Shown: positions 34,901-42,489, counted from the stretch's first letter. The stretch is DNA of 64,000 nucleotides from Linyphia triangularis (GCA_963978545.1 OZ021726.1:31096459-31160458), one strand, 5' to 3'. Program-made: numbers and translations. The notes: a model not told the origin generated them from the letters alone.

Positions 34901-36098
34901 ATGATTAAATACATTTGGACTCTTTAAAGGTGGTGAGGATAATAATGATTTTATTTTCACTATGCATATATATTTAGGAAAATATTGGCTACTTTTCAGG
35001 TTCCTGATTTTATGGAAGGTAAAACATTACAGAAATTCACACTTAGAGTATTATTTGAATCCCCGTTTCAACTCTGAAAAGGTGGTTAATTGAAATGGTG
35101 CTGGTTTAATGTTGCAATGTTAAACTATGTAAACATGTATCGATTTTCAATATCCTGGCTCTGTGGGCAGTAGGATTAATGGATATTCTAAATTTAGAAT
35201 GTCTCACTTGTTAAAGTCGGTTAATCGAGATTGAAGTACTTACTTTTTTTTATGCTACTTATCGTTGATATTTGTTTCAGATTTGTGGGTACATAGGAAG
35301 TTAAAGAATCAGTGATGTGTGAGTGAGTCAGGGCTTTTGCATATGTATCGAAAAAAATAAAAACTGCAGTATTTTTGCATTGACTTTGTGCTGTAAAAAG
35401 CCTACATGACTTTTTAAATAGCTAGAGGTAATTGTTTTAATTTTGTAGCAAAAAATGATGTAGAAATTGATTAATCGAGAAATCAGGATTGAAGTATGTT
35501 TTAAAAAAATTATAGCCATTGGTGTAGAGAGAGGAATACTGTTCATGTAGATTTAATGCATTTACTTAGAATATGTTCATAATTAGGCAAATAATGTATA
35601 ACAAAGATATTAAATTGGTCTTGCATTTCTCAGTTCTTACAATCGCTCTATCAAAATTCATTAACCAACCTATTCAAATAGCTGTTGCCAAAATATACTA
35701 TAATATTTATTTAAATTAAAATAAATAAAACACTAGTGCCCAACCACATTCAGCTATATTCTGCAACTAGTCCTATATGTCACCCTTTTTCTCTCAATTT
35801 TTATGTGAGCTGATGAAAAAAATGTTTTTAAAAAAATCCTGTTGATGATATTACATCATAGTATTTATTTTTGAAGGTATCAACTAGTTACTGGATTTAA
35901 ATATATTTCTTAAATAAGTAACTAAATAATTATATTTTTCTAAATGAAGAAAAAGATAAGTTCTTACCTGTGTTTTCATTTCCGAATTTTTATTTAGTCG
36001 AATTTTTCTTATAGATGATTGGCGATAATACCAAACCAGAAGATTGGAAATTACAATTTATCGATGCAAAAGGCAAACCTTCTACTTCTGAAGCCTAA
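7921..36098 (+). CDS. NSMCE3: MAGE-family protein, probably NSMCE3 (SMC5/6 complex subunit), 5' incomplete
   Basis: Ten exons join in phase: 7921-8010, 8158-8301, 9177-9215, 9578-9641, 30973-31055, 31197-31297, 31595-31677, 31851-31893, 32420-32600, 36015-36098. Together they are 912 nt, giving 303 residues plus TAA, and every intron is GT-AG. After a basic, low-complexity N-terminal ~80 residues comes a full MAGE homology domain with two winged-helix halves. It shows VTDQKKHAIKKVDIV, FGLEILEI, NYILVNIL, FMNGNSITEDKLW, HPIFGN, MYLEYTCV and YEFTWGERA. In animals NSMCE3 pairs with the RING protein NSMCE1 and bridges it to NSMCE4 and SMC5/6 in DNA repair; that role is family knowledge. The C-terminal stretch after the domain is short, as in NSMCE3 proteins. 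Most arthropods have a single MAGE gene, which supports the call. The initiator exon was not found, and intron 4 is 21.3 kb of nested transposons. Confidence 0.9.
8158..8301 (+). CDS. NSMCE3: NSMCE3 exon
   Basis: Acceptor TTTCTTAG, donor GTATGT, 48 codons, phase 0 to 0. Encodes a Ser/Thr/Gly-rich linker that includes GTGRGKRSLPSSSGTK. Confidence 0.8.
8388..8655. repeat. tandem duplication, period 146 bp, in an intron
   Basis: Two near-identical units carry AATTCATAATTAACAAT, then TCATACATTAAATGCC, then GCAGTAAGAGAC. The second copy is offset by 146 bp (8401 against 8547). It lies between the second and third visible NSMCE3 exons. Confidence 0.85.
9177..9215 (+). CDS. NSMCE3: NSMCE3 exon (39 nt microexon)
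   Basis: Acceptor GCTGGTAG, donor GTAATT, 13 codons, phase 0 to 0, reading SMSTSTQGRFMKL. It leads into the MAGE domain. An alternative acceptor 2 nt downstream gives a different frame, but that frame would not join to the conserved next exon as well. Confidence 0.65.
9578..9641 (+). CDS. NSMCE3: NSMCE3 exon, start of MAGE domain
   Basis: Acceptor TTAATCTAG, donor GTAAGC, ends in phase 1. Reads VNKCIFYILVTDQKK then HAIKKV, aligning with the first helix and strand of the MAGE winged helix. A nearer AG at 9605 was rejected because it would remove the conserved FYILV residues. Confidence 0.85.
9642..10950. other. start of 21 kb NSMCE3 intron, unassigned
   Basis: AT-rich intronic DNA ending in a long A-run (10,895-10,927). 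No feature supported. Confidence 0.5.
10951..11495 (+). repeat. left arm of a large inverted repeat, two tandem units
   Basis: Two tandem units start with TAGTCCAGTCATTTTAG at 10951 and TAGTTCAGTCATTTTAG at 11274, a period of about 323 bp. Each runs through ACATATCAAAAGTCTA and CATCTTGAATTTCTG. The same two-unit structure occurs in reverse orientation at 29,655-30,267 and matches unit for unit. Confidence 0.85.
11496..12817. other. non-coding between repeats
   Basis: AT-rich intronic sequence inside the inverted arms. The short frames are not recognisable. Confidence 0.45.
13690..13770. repeat. dispersed repeat B (copy)
   Basis: The block GTCCAATCGGGCAGAAACTT followed by AGCAGATGATGTCAATGA recurs in divergent form at 23,950-24,010 and, reversed, at about 43,880-43,950. 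Its nature is unknown. Confidence 0.5.
14282..14647 (-). mobile_element. tRNA-derived SINE copy 1, interrupted by copy 2
   Basis: On the - strand this reads a pol III A-box region (GTATAGTGGTTAGCG), a B box (GGTTCGAGTCCC) and the shared SINE body. It is flanked by the 11 bp duplication GTCATTTGATC (14271-14281 and 14648-14658). The first few bases of the head (GGCCGAC) are missing. A second full copy lies inside it (14454-14635). Confidence 0.85.
14454..14635 (-). mobile_element. tRNA-derived SINE copy 2 (182 bp), nested
   Basis: A complete 182 bp copy from GGCCGACCAAACGG (head, - strand) to a CAACCAACCAAC tail, with A and B boxes. It is flanked by the 15 bp duplication CCACTATACCGTGTC (14439-14453 and 14636-14650), which is itself part of the head of copy 1. 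It therefore inserted into copy 1. Confidence 0.9.
15225..15400 (+). mobile_element. possible second tRNA-derived SINE family
   Basis: The sequence TTTGGTTAGCTGTCTGACC followed at B-box distance by GGATTCGAATACTGG looks like a degenerate tRNA head. Downstream text (GTTATTGTCC...GTCGTTCAGCGC) recurs more weakly at 15,600-15,660 and 26,090-26,130. The boundaries are not fixed. Confidence 0.4.
16284..16465 (+). mobile_element. tRNA-derived SINE copy 3 (182 bp)
   Basis: Starts GGCCGACTAAACGG, has the A-box region TATAGTGGTTAGCG and B box GGTTCGAGTCCC, and ends AAAACAACCAACCAA. It is flanked by a 12 bp perfect target duplication TCATTTCAGGAT (16272-16283 and 16466-16477). The length equals that of copy 2 exactly, which fixes the unit at 182 bp. 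Confidence 0.92.
17809..18690 (+). repeat. left long terminal inverted repeat
   Basis: Matches the reverse complement of 28,560-29,444. Landmarks present on both sides are GGTGGGACCCGACC, the CGTTTTTTGCAGAAAAAAAA block, TAAAGAACTCTTAATAT and CTAATAATTTTAGTGTCTTA-type text. Inward of about 18,690 the similarity fades. Confidence 0.85.
19252..21789 (-). CDS. DDE-type transposase-like protein, 845 aa, intact
   Basis: A single uninterrupted frame begins at ATG 21789-21787 and ends at TGA near 19,252. The N-terminal part has Cys/His groups (LSHGCKRG, LCGRCRKVL) and an acidic/basic coiled region around residues 190-235. The C-terminal half has a candidate RNase H-fold catalytic set: D511 in ILMDFSENY, D595 in HYFSDGCAGQYKN, and E634/D636 in SHGKSECDGIGG. 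Between residues ~360 and 400 lies a CVLPGSS...CGCTIHQN motif. This matches a large arthropod family usually annotated as uncharacterised, which I read as a transposase. It lies inside terminal inverted repeats of about 880 bp, which supports that reading. The lack of stops implies recent activity or selection. The catalytic assignment is inference. Confidence 0.8.
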   Translation of the reverse strand: MEYPNCSVGELTDNECHKLSHGCKRGIKTIESLSEEERVLLKLRADVEVETLKTICLYHKTIFLDKFEFLQKICSDPLKRHKTKIRKDLRTITLLQSRETIKKGLKLKPGAKLCGRCRKVLEENEINFSDSPINEESRLDESPIVKREEALIKLNTSLTEVDCSPLRLHGLAEHSKTSYGKRKLEKFQENVREKFKKVLDVEIPIEELEIEKNLKEKADDMDKLVEILQKSVKEAPRMKKMQMLTIPASLSWSRKKIKDTFGVSGFLVRQAQKLNNEKGLLAVPDPRQGKKLKAESIQRVKTFYESDEYSRIMPGMKDVISMGKKAFERKRLLLGNLREIYIAFKKEFPDEKIGFSKFCTLRPKWCVLPGSSGTHSVCGCTIHQNVNLLLYAAQLEETYKDLMKIVMCENEQKECLLRQCPNYPTKQSLLSFLESKFDEFDGNEPIEFSQWVSTDRTRLITIVSTVDEYIKDLAQKIELLIPHSYISKSQSSFLKNLKENLSLNNSVILMDFSENYSFVIQDEVQGYHWTSESCTLHPVVVHYKNVNGIKTISSHCIISDDLKHDVNMVYKTQEVIINFLKKNIPHIKHVHYFSDGCAGQYKNKFNFFNLCLHQNDFHIEAQWSFFATSHGKSECDGIGGTIKRLAKKESLQRVMENQITTPKSFYDYCATNIKNINIHFIEREEINATRCFLKTRFALVKTLPGTRSFHNFVPIDSAGNIAARRTSLDKEPSLTFNMKSLPQLFICVEDLYSGYYVACTYNQLWYFGVICEVNIEEEDAIVKLLHPNGPAPSFYFPNRDDFCSIPFPHIVTTVEPPHASIDKKFYFSKDCMAVIENKMKQHPIQ
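21790..23258. other. non-coding interior of the 11.6 kb transposon
   Basis: Upstream of the transposase start. Contains a C-run (about 21,979-21,989), GC-richer text around 22,380-22,500 and no recognised gene. Any transposase promoter should lie just above 21,789, but no motif was identified. Confidence 0.45.
23259..23697. mobile_element. MITE with CAGAGTGGCCAC / GGCCTCCCTACCCTG ends
   Basis: Inverted ends with a CTGTT direct flank on both sides (23254-23258 and 23698-23702). The interior is filled with GAAATCAGGGAAATGTCAGG-type phrases. A second internal start (TCAGGGTGTCTAGACATCTGG, about 23,555) suggests one copy inside another. Related end fragments are at about 37,965-38,023 and 40,110-40,145. 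Confidence 0.6.
23698..25287. other. non-coding transposon interior with dispersed repeats
   Basis: Contains repeat B text at about 23,950-24,010 and repeated TCAACATAAGTAGTTTTG-like blocks at 23,745-23,790, 24,360-24,420 and 24,555-24,610. The same block occurs reversed near 39,210-39,240. There is a C-run at about 24,812. No gene was recognised. Confidence 0.45.
25288..25331. repeat. perfect 17 bp inverted repeat (hairpin)
   Basis: CCCTACAATCAATTTAT (25288-25304) is mirrored exactly by ATAAATTGATTGTAGGG (25315-25331) around a 10 nt loop. Confidence 0.9.
25595..25626. repeat. CT/AG microsatellite palindrome
   Basis: A CTCTCTCTCC-type run is followed directly by an AGAGAGAGAG run, giving a self-complementary stretch. 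Confidence 0.85.
25627..27989. other. non-coding transposon interior, nothing recognised
   Basis: Includes C-runs (25,857-25,871 and 25,970-25,983) and a G-run (26,415-26,429). A GC-richer block at 27,420-27,700 has no identifiable coding content. The rest is AT-rich. Confidence 0.45.
27990..28345. repeat. tandem duplication, period about 177 bp
   Basis: Two units share GTTTAAAATTAAATTTAAAA (starting 28010 and 28187), TTACGTAGC and TATTATAGAAAAAAATA in the same order. They are diverged. Confidence 0.8.
28560..29444 (-). repeat. right long terminal inverted repeat
   Basis: Inverted counterpart of 17,809-18,690, ending in AATGACCC at 29444 and flanked by AACT. Confidence 0.85.
29655..30267 (-). 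repeat. right arm of the large inverted repeat, two tandem units
   Basis: Reverse-orientation partner of 10,951-11,495. The CTAAAATGACTGGACTA unit ends fall at 29,953 and 30,267, a period of about 314 bp. Both arms keep two units in the same order, so the tandem structure existed before or arose with the inverted arrangement. The right arm reaches about 70-100 bp further inward than the left. Confidence 0.85.
30268..30972. other. end of NSMCE3 intron 4, unassigned
   Basis: AT-rich intronic DNA up to the acceptor TTAATTTTGCAG. No feature recognised. Confidence 0.5.
30973..31055 (+). CDS. NSMCE3: NSMCE3 exon
   Basis: Acceptor TTTTGCAG, donor GTAAGT. Completes the codon started before the 21 kb intron (G|AT gives Asp) and reads DIVKNVFENASKENYSAVLL, then ends KANEILKK. 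It continues the first MAGE winged helix. Confidence 0.9.
31197..31297 (+). CDS. NSMCE3: NSMCE3 exon
   Basis: Acceptor CTTTCAG, donor GTAAGT, ends in phase 2. Reads TFGLEILEIKNTKNNYILVN and on to ILDPDHG, the conserved strand pair of the MAGE domain. Confidence 0.92.
31595..31677 (+). CDS. NSMCE3: NSMCE3 exon
   Basis: Acceptor TTTGTAG, donor GTCTAA. Contains RGLIFLLLTIIFMNGNSITE, the most conserved MAGE block (GLLxxxLxxIFMxGN). Confidence 0.92.
31851..31893 (+). CDS. NSMCE3: NSMCE3 exon (43 nt)
   Basis: Acceptor TTTTTCTAG, donor GTAAAT. Reads DKLWKALEPLELYS, matching the helix between the two winged-helix halves. Confidence 0.88.
31894..32419. other. NSMCE3 intron
   Basis: AT-rich, with a T-run at 32,005-32,022. 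Nothing else seen. Confidence 0.6.
32420..32600 (+). CDS. NSMCE3: NSMCE3 exon, second MAGE winged helix
   Basis: Acceptor GGTGTTTAG, donor GTATAA, 60 codons. Contains HPIFGNVKKCITIDLVKEMY, LEYTCVNKDPIQYEFTWGER and KKEDLLEFACE, the signature second half of the MAGE homology domain. Confidence 0.95.
32601..34739. other. NSMCE3 intron, unassigned part
   Basis: AT-rich. At about 33,880-34,380 there is pyrimidine-rich and GC-richer text with a 65-codon basic frame on the - strand (34,182-34,379) that I do not recognise. It may be a decayed mobile element. Confidence 0.4.
34740..35500. repeat. degenerate tandem repeat in NSMCE3 intron
   Basis: About five diverged units of 110-150 bp. Each contains a TGTATGGGAAGTAGG-like phrase, then an acttcaaatgtc-like phrase, then an AAAGTTGGTTAGTC-like phrase (around 34,780, 34,870, 35,010, 35,165 and 35,290). 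The units are too diverged for exact boundaries by eye. Confidence 0.5.
35501..36014. other. NSMCE3 intron end
   Basis: AT-rich, ending in acceptor TTTTCTTATAG. Nothing else seen. Confidence 0.6.
36015..36098 (+). CDS. NSMCE3: NSMCE3 last coding exon
   Basis: Twenty-seven codons and TAA. Reads MIGDNTKPEDWKLQFIDAKG and ends STSEA. The phrase matches the PxDWxxQYxEA tail of NSMCE3 proteins just after the MAGE domain. Confidence 0.9.
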   Translation: MIGDNTKPEDWKLQFIDAKGKPSTSEA

Positions 36099-36113
36099 AT
36101 TTTTTCAATCAAC

Positions 36114-36119
36114 AATAAA
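36114..36119 (+). terminator. poly(A) signal AATAAA of NSMCE3
   Basis: A canonical AATAAA 16 nt after the NSMCE3 stop codon, followed by a T-rich stretch. This is the likely 3' end signal. Confidence 0.75.
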
Positions 36120-36747
36120 ACTTTTAAAATTTTACTTAGTTTTATATTGGATTTAAACAAAATTGCATTTGTAAAAAAAAATTATGTACGAAATAAAGTG
36201 TATATTTCTTTGTATAAAAATAGTGTTTGTCATTCTTTTTACAGGTATAATTTGTCTCTTAATCCAAGGATGGCTAATGGTATCTTGTTCAACACAAGCT
36301 TATCTTTTAATTCAAGTTGCTTTCTCAGTGAAGGCTGCATATTATATTACAAGTGTACAATGTCTATTAAATCTTAATAGTTGGGAGTCTGCTGCTAATT
36401 TAGGTATTTCAGCTAACATCGTTCAGGAGCTCACATGAAATGCAGAGACAAACTAGTATATCAATAAGCGCATAGACAGCCGGAAGTGCAGTTTTCAGGT
36501 GTCAAAATACTTCATGAACATCACAGAAAATGTAAAGAAATACTATTTGCAAAGAATTTATCTCTTGGTTAAGTTAAAATATACCTTTGCCAAATATTCT
36601 TATAAACTATTTTGTACTGCTCATGAATGGTGTTACTCAATGTTGCATTAACCTTTCAGAGATTTGTTCTACACATTGATTGTTCAGCTGCTGGAAAACC
36701 CTGTAAAGAGCAAAATTCCTTGCTGTTTCAAATTGTTAAAAAATGCA
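36120..36747. other. intergenic, nothing supported
   Basis: Two overlapping short frames here, one hydrophobic, have no recognisable motif. Confidence 0.5.
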
Positions 36748-37270
36748 CACGGTTTCTGAGCATGTGGAAAGTAAGGTAATTTCATGAAAAGTCGTGAATT
36801 TAGACATTGGGTAAATTTTGTCTTGGATTTTGATTTAAAAAAGACAATAAGTGATGGGAAACAATGAATTTCATTGATTTTTAAACATCTTAAATAAAAT
36901 CACATGACTATGACGTCATAAACGTTGATCGCTATTCATCTTTACTTTGATGATTCATCTGCGTTTTTATTTACTTTTTTTATAGAAACAACGGTCACAG
37001 TTCAATACTGCGGCCAATGAAAAGAATTTCTGAACTCCAAACTTGAGACATCACACAACTTGGTCTCACTGAAAAATAAATTCATAATGTAAGAACTGAA
37101 ATAAACTATAAAATAAAAGTCTAATATACACCAAATAAAGAATTGAAATATCCTCCAGAAAATAAAAAAAAACCTAAATGGTGCTACTGCATACATTCAG
37201 GTAAAGTGTCGTTGAATTTTTTAAAACAGTCCTTACATTTCTTTATTCTGCCAAAAAAGTATGAACCCTG
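36748..37270. mobile_element. MITE-like repeat, family A copy 2
   Basis: Starts CACGGTTTCTGAGCATGTGG, like 2,804, and shares the GACATTGGGTAAAT, CGGCCAATGAAAA and GACATCACACAA blocks. Ends TATGAACCCTG. Non-coding. Confidence 0.6.
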
Positions 37271-38196
37271 TGCTTGTCTTGTTTTATGAAAACGATTTTT
37301 TTTCGCCAGTTTAAAACTTTTATTGTACAAAATTTAATTTCTATATATCTATGAGTAATTAATTTTATAAGAAGTTATTAATTTCAAAGCTTTTCTTCTT
37401 TTATACAGTACATATCGTTTACCTTTTGTCAACTTCAAAATCTAAAAGACATAATTTTTCATGAAATATATGTACATGGTAAAATATGTGACAGAATAAC
37501 AAAATGATCATTATTTAAGTTTCATGCTCATGCATGCCCAAGTCTAATAAGTATTCAGGACTGTTTTAAATTTGTGCTATGAACAGGATACAACCTGTGA
37601 TATATATTAAAGAAAATAACATTTTTATTTTTATTATTTTTGAAAATAAAAAGAAAGGTATTGTACAAGTTTTGTTTTTCCTTGAAGTTAGCGAGTATGG
37701 ATGTAGTTTGACGAACTACTCAACCAAACAATTCACAAACTTAGTGAACTTTGTATTTTTTAATTAATTTTTTCCTGCTCTAACGAATCTTGTTATGATT
37801 TTTAGCATAAATTTATATTTTGGTGCCATTATACTTTTACTATGTAGAATTACATTTACTTATTAAATTTATGTACTTTTAAATTGGCCATTATTTTACT
37901 TTTCGTTTTTTAACTTAACTTTTTTTAACGTTTTTTTCCTTATGATAACTTCGACAAAAATACACATCAGGGAAATTTTCTGGAAGTCAGGGAATTTTGT
38001 TTCTTAAATTCTGTAGGCACCCTGTGTCTTCTTATCACCGTATGCTACCGGTTTAGATTGTTGGTACCAGAACGCTTGATTTTTTATATAATTTAATTTA
38101 TTAATATTGACTTATTTCTTCTTGAAATGTTACTGTTAAAGACTACCTGAATACCCGTGCTTCGCTACGAAATTTTAGTGTGTGCAATATTTTAGC
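37271..38196. other. intergenic, AT-rich
   Basis: Contains a MITE end fragment (about 37,965-38,023, CAGGGAATTTTG...GGCACCCTG) and a phrase ATACCCGTGCTTCGCTACG (38,151-38,169), a common repeat-derived motif. No gene. Confidence 0.45.
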
Positions 38197-38828
38197 TAGC
38201 TCAGGGCCTATTCTAACGGGCAGTCGTGGCCTATTTGGGCAGTCGTAAATTGTATTTGGGCAGTCGTAAATCAGATATTGGGCAGTCGTAAAAAATAGAA
38301 AAACAAGGAAATTAAAAATATGATTTTATTAAAGGAGTGCAATTATTATTCATCTTTTTGAATTTGAGTATAATAAAATTTAAAACGACTTTTTTATTTG
38401 TTTATGCAACCCTTCCTTCTTTGAAGTTTCAGCTTCAAGAAAAACTCTTACCAGGCAACCCAATAATTGGCATATTTGACGTAATCGAAGCTATTCTGGC
38501 GGTTATTCGTTCCCTTAACTCCTCGAATTTAGTAGTGTTTTAAGTTAAATAATTAGGTTTAAATTTTAACAACTTTGTGTTAAATTTAAAAACTAGGAAG
38601 ACCTGAAATTATAAACGTATAAATGGGGACTTATGGATCGACAACATGACGAATCACAATTTTAAATTCCATACATAGGAGGCGAAAATATCATTATGAG
38701 ACTGCTTAATAGGCCAATTTTTTTAATTTTTTTATTCTCTGTTTAGCGTAATAATGTTTGTAATGTCGGGGGGGGGGGGGACGGAAGTTTGGGCAGTCGT
38801 AAAAATTCCTTAGAATAGGCCTTGAGCT
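38197..38828. mobile_element. 632 bp MITE with TAGCTCAGGGCCTATTCTAA ends
   Basis: The left TAGCTCAGGGCCTATTCTAA is mirrored at the right by TTAGAATAGGCCTTGAGCTA with one mismatch. GGGCAGTCGT is repeated four times just inside the left end and once, in the same orientation, just inside the right end. The interior is AT-rich with a G-run at about 38,768-38,779. No coding capacity. Confidence 0.75.
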
Positions 38829-38869
38829 AGCTGAGAGGCCTCGCGTTGCTGAAATCCGTCATTGGTGTA

Positions 38870-39095
38870 CAGGTCCCAGTTTTTGGCACTTCGCTCGCAG
38901 GAAAATTCATCTCTATGCAAAATCGAGCTGGCTTCGTTCGCTGAAAAGTTCATTGACACATAAACACAGGCTTACCTCTCTCGTTGAAAGGTTCATTACT
39001 ATGCAAGAATAGGCTCGTTTCTCTCGCTTAAAGGTTCATTGCCGCGTAAGCATAAGCTCGCTTCACGCACTGAAATCTAATTGCTATGTAAAGCC
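38870..39095. repeat. short tandem array, unit about 60 bp
   Basis: About four diverged units with the pattern (GCTCGCTTCGCTCGCTGAAA)(GGTTCATTGCTATGTAA). Recognisable at 38,884, 38,929, 38,975 and 39,020 onward. Confidence 0.7.
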
Positions 39096-40290
39096 TTAAT
39101 ATTAGAAGCCTCTCCCCTGTCAAGAAAAAAAAAATTCCCCTTAAAACAATAATACAACACCCCTTTAAGATTATTTTAACACGTGTTTATGGAAAGCAAA
39201 ATTAGAAGGCCAAAACTACTTATGTTGAAACTTTCAGAGCTTTAGGCCTGTTAGAAATCGCTTTTCGTAAAAAATCGGGGAATTTCGTAAAATAACTCTT
39301 TAATCGGGGAATTTTGAAATTTTTAAGTTTCCCTTTTCCCTCGCATCACATGAAGTGGATACCATATGCTCGCATATGCCCCCGCCTATTGATATTCCGC
39401 TCCCCCCCCCCCTTTTTTTTTTACTACCTGGGATCATAATTACGCCTGGAGCAATTATTTACATATTACTATTTCTGTTAGATTTTTAGTTATCCTATAA
39501 TTTAGAAGCGCGGCCGCCTTATTGTTTAAAAAAAAAAATTTCAAACTTCAATTTGACTGAATCTTTTACAGGCATGATAATATTTAACCTTGCTTTGCGT
39601 TTTTTGTCTACAGAATATATGAGAACAATAATTATTTACTTATTATTTCTGTTACTTATTCTATAACGTAGAAATGCGGCTGCCTTTATCCTTATTGTTG
39701 AAAAGAAATCCTTCAACTTCAGTCTGCCTGCATCCTTTACAAACATTATTATTTGTCTTCTTCCCTTGTGTTTTTTGTCAACAGAATATATTAGATGCCT
39801 AATATTTCAAATTGATTTCATCAGTTTTTTTTTTTTTACTTCTTTTTTTCCACCCCCCCCCCCCCCCCGGTTTTATTAACCCTTTACAGCGCTGTGTTAC
39901 AGATGTGCAATAAATCTACAAGCATCCATAAACGAGAAAGCTTAGATCCTGCACTTATTATTATTATTATTTATTTTTGTAAAACATTTTATTCAACACA
40001 ATTAGCTGAATGTGATATGTTTTTTTGCTTTATATATGTAATATTTTGTGCAAAATTGACAATTATTTCTTTTTTCGCTCTTTGAATCATAACGTCGGCA
40101 TAGGTGTACATCAGGGAATTTTCTGGAAATCAGGAAAATGTCACGGATTTTTTTTTTCTCAATATTGTTTCGATATTTTTAATGTGATTTCTTGAGTCAT
40201 GAAAAATCATTTGCTTCAGTTTTGGAAAAGTCATGGATTTGGGACATTTTATTTTGGCAGAAACCCTGAATGTAACAAACCTTGAAAAAT
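39096..40290. other. intergenic, repeat fragments only
   Basis: C-runs at 39,401-39,412 and 39,853-39,868. Two related blocks at about 39,480-39,600 and 39,640-39,800 share GAAGCGCGGCCGCCTT / GAAATGCGGCTGCCTT and CTTTTTTGTC phrases, indicating a diverged duplication. A MITE right-end fragment lies at 40,190-40,268. Confidence 0.45.
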
Positions 40291-40870
40291 TTAACCCTTT
40301 GCACTCGAGCGACGCCCCGGAGGTAAAATTCAGGGGCCAAATTTCGTTCATCTCGTATAATCCGAAAAGATCGATAATAGGGTATCCGAGTTTATATTCT
40401 CTAGCTGACTTAAACCCTACTGGCTACATTTGTTGCATTTTACCACATTATGAATCACTCACAACCGAGCTCTTGATCAGACCTGATTTACCTGTTTCCT
40501 CAAGAATTCCGATACACCTATATAAAATGTTGTTGGAGAAAATTCCAAATGCTCAGGGGCACCAAATGTACACTAACCGCTACTATATACACATCTTATG
40601 TCTTAGCTCAAGAAGTAGGCAAACTAAAATTTCATAATACCGGAACGATACTAACGAACAGGAAAAAATTGCCCAGTGGAATAAAAAGCCAAAATTTTTC
40701 AAAAAATTCACGGTAGGGTATCGACGAGGCAACACCTTAGTTTTAGGGTGGAAGGATAAAAGCATCGTCACTTGTTTGACTAGTAGGAGTGACACCAGTG
40801 GCCGCCTGCGGTCGAAAATGTTAGTGCAGCCGGAAACATGCGACTCTCCAACCCCACACTTTCCCCAATC
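40291..40870 (+). pseudogene. piggyBac-type transposase remnant joined to a TTAA-CCC terminus
   Basis: TTAA (40291-40294) is followed by CCCTTTGCACTCGAGCG, the expected TTAA target plus a CCC-starting piggyBac end. Within about 30 bp the sequence becomes transposase: VKFRGQISFISYNPKRS, LADLNPTGYICCILPHYES, RPDLPVSSRIPIHLYK and LLEKIPNAQGHQMYTNRYY. Further down come FTVGYRRGNTLVLGWKDKS and IVTCLTSRSD. These match the central and C-terminal parts of piggyBac (PGBD4-like) transposases. A stop at 40,635 and frameshifts break it, and the whole N-terminal half is missing. It is an internally deleted, dead copy. Confidence 0.8.
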
Positions 40871-42489
40871 ATATGTACTATTACACTAGAACTTATTTTT
40901 TCAATTTATCATGTTAAAAATCGTTTTTTTTTTTTTTTTTGCACTTAAAAGTACATAATTAGTGCTGATGTTTACATGAAAAAAATTTCAGTTTTACATT
41001 TAAATCGTTATAATTAACATATTTTTGAACAATTACTCGAGTTTTATAGGGCCAAGAAAATAAATTATTTTCAAAAATTATTCGTAATATCATTCTTAAT
41101 GCAGAGATGAGATTCTTCAGCTTTTTGACGGATTTCCGCTTTTTTGTCATTTTGGAGAAAATCCGCTTTTTTGTCATTCTTTCCCTTGAACTTCCGCCTT
41201 CTTTTTTCTTTTTTCCACGAATTTCCATTTTTTTTCCTCCACTGCAAATGCTTTTCTTCCCCAAAATTCCGCCAAAGAAAAGAAATCTTCCGTTTTCGAA
41301 AGAAAATTCTCGACCCCGCTGCATTACTCTTACTGGCATCGCCGGAAAACACATCGAATTCTCAAATCATCGCCGGAAAACGCATGGAATTCTCAAATCG
41401 CCTATGTTGGCATCCACTTCGGAAGGAGCAGAGGGGATATTTTTCTATTATGTAGCAAAAAAATTGTTTCTAAGAAACCTGTGTCCTAATCTAGGTGTTT
41501 TACGCGTGCTTTACATTCTTTCCTTTTTCAATCTATTCGTATGATCGTACGTCTTTTGCGCATTGAAATTGTAAGATGATTATTCAGGGTGTTCAAAAAT
41601 CACCGCACTTCATATATATTTTCATAATTATGAGCGAAAATGAATAATATTTGTGATTTGAACTATGGTCTGCAAATCAATATTTATCGAGATATTCGCT
41701 ATCAAAGTTTAATCAATTTTAACCAATTAAATCTTTTCAATCCATTTTTGGAAACTCTATTTGTTCAGTTTTCTTTGGAGGTTACTAGAATTTTAATCGT
41801 TCGCTGATTGGAAAAAAATATTTAAGTGGGCGTGGTGGACCAAATAGCAAGAAAAATTAAAGTTTTTTTTTTCCTTTTTTTTTTTTTCCTTTCTTTTTTA
41901 TTACCTTTTGGCTAACAGTTGATTTGAAAATATTTACAATTTTTAATGCTTGAATTTGAAGTGAGCATATGATTTGGAAACCCTAACTTTTCAAAAGAAA
42001 TAATTTATAGTTGGGAATTTGAGTTGTAATAAATAGCAGATAATTTTGAATTTTAGTGTTATTGTTTAATTAATAATCTTCGTTCGAACTATAAGAAACA
42101 TTTTTTTTTATAAAATGAGAAACAATTATCATAAATACACGTAGAAACTTATCTTACTATAATTAAATAAGTTGTTAAAAGGCAGAATGTTTGTGCAACA
42201 TGTAAAAGATCCCGCGATCGAACCTCGCCGACACTCTTCACCTCTTCAGTCTTTCTTTAAAATGAGTATACACGGCAGTGATCGTGACAGATAGTATTGT
42301 GTTAATTGTTTGGCTATATTAGGGAGTTATCTCAATTTTTAAACTCTACAGACTGAAAAAACTAGGACAGTTTCCATTGAAAACCTCCCGTAAGGCACCA
42401 CCTTCACACAGTTATCGATTTAACGACATTCCGGTGCAGTATTGCCTCCATATAGCTATTACGCTATTAATCTCTGGCCAATGCTGAAA
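40871..42489. other. intergenic, nothing supported
   Basis: Includes T-runs and repetitive pyrimidine-rich text (41,100-41,300). The overlapping charged or hydrophobic frames there reflect low complexity, not genes. Confidence 0.5.

Noticed and set aside
36147..36438. Two overlapping frames after NSMCE3, one strongly hydrophobic
   Set aside because: No start context, homology or splice partners, and base composition is like the surrounding intergenic DNA.
41107..41544. Overlapping frames in both directions around 41.1-41.5 kb
   Set aside because: Low-complexity purine/pyrimidine sequence with no motif, so coding is not supported.
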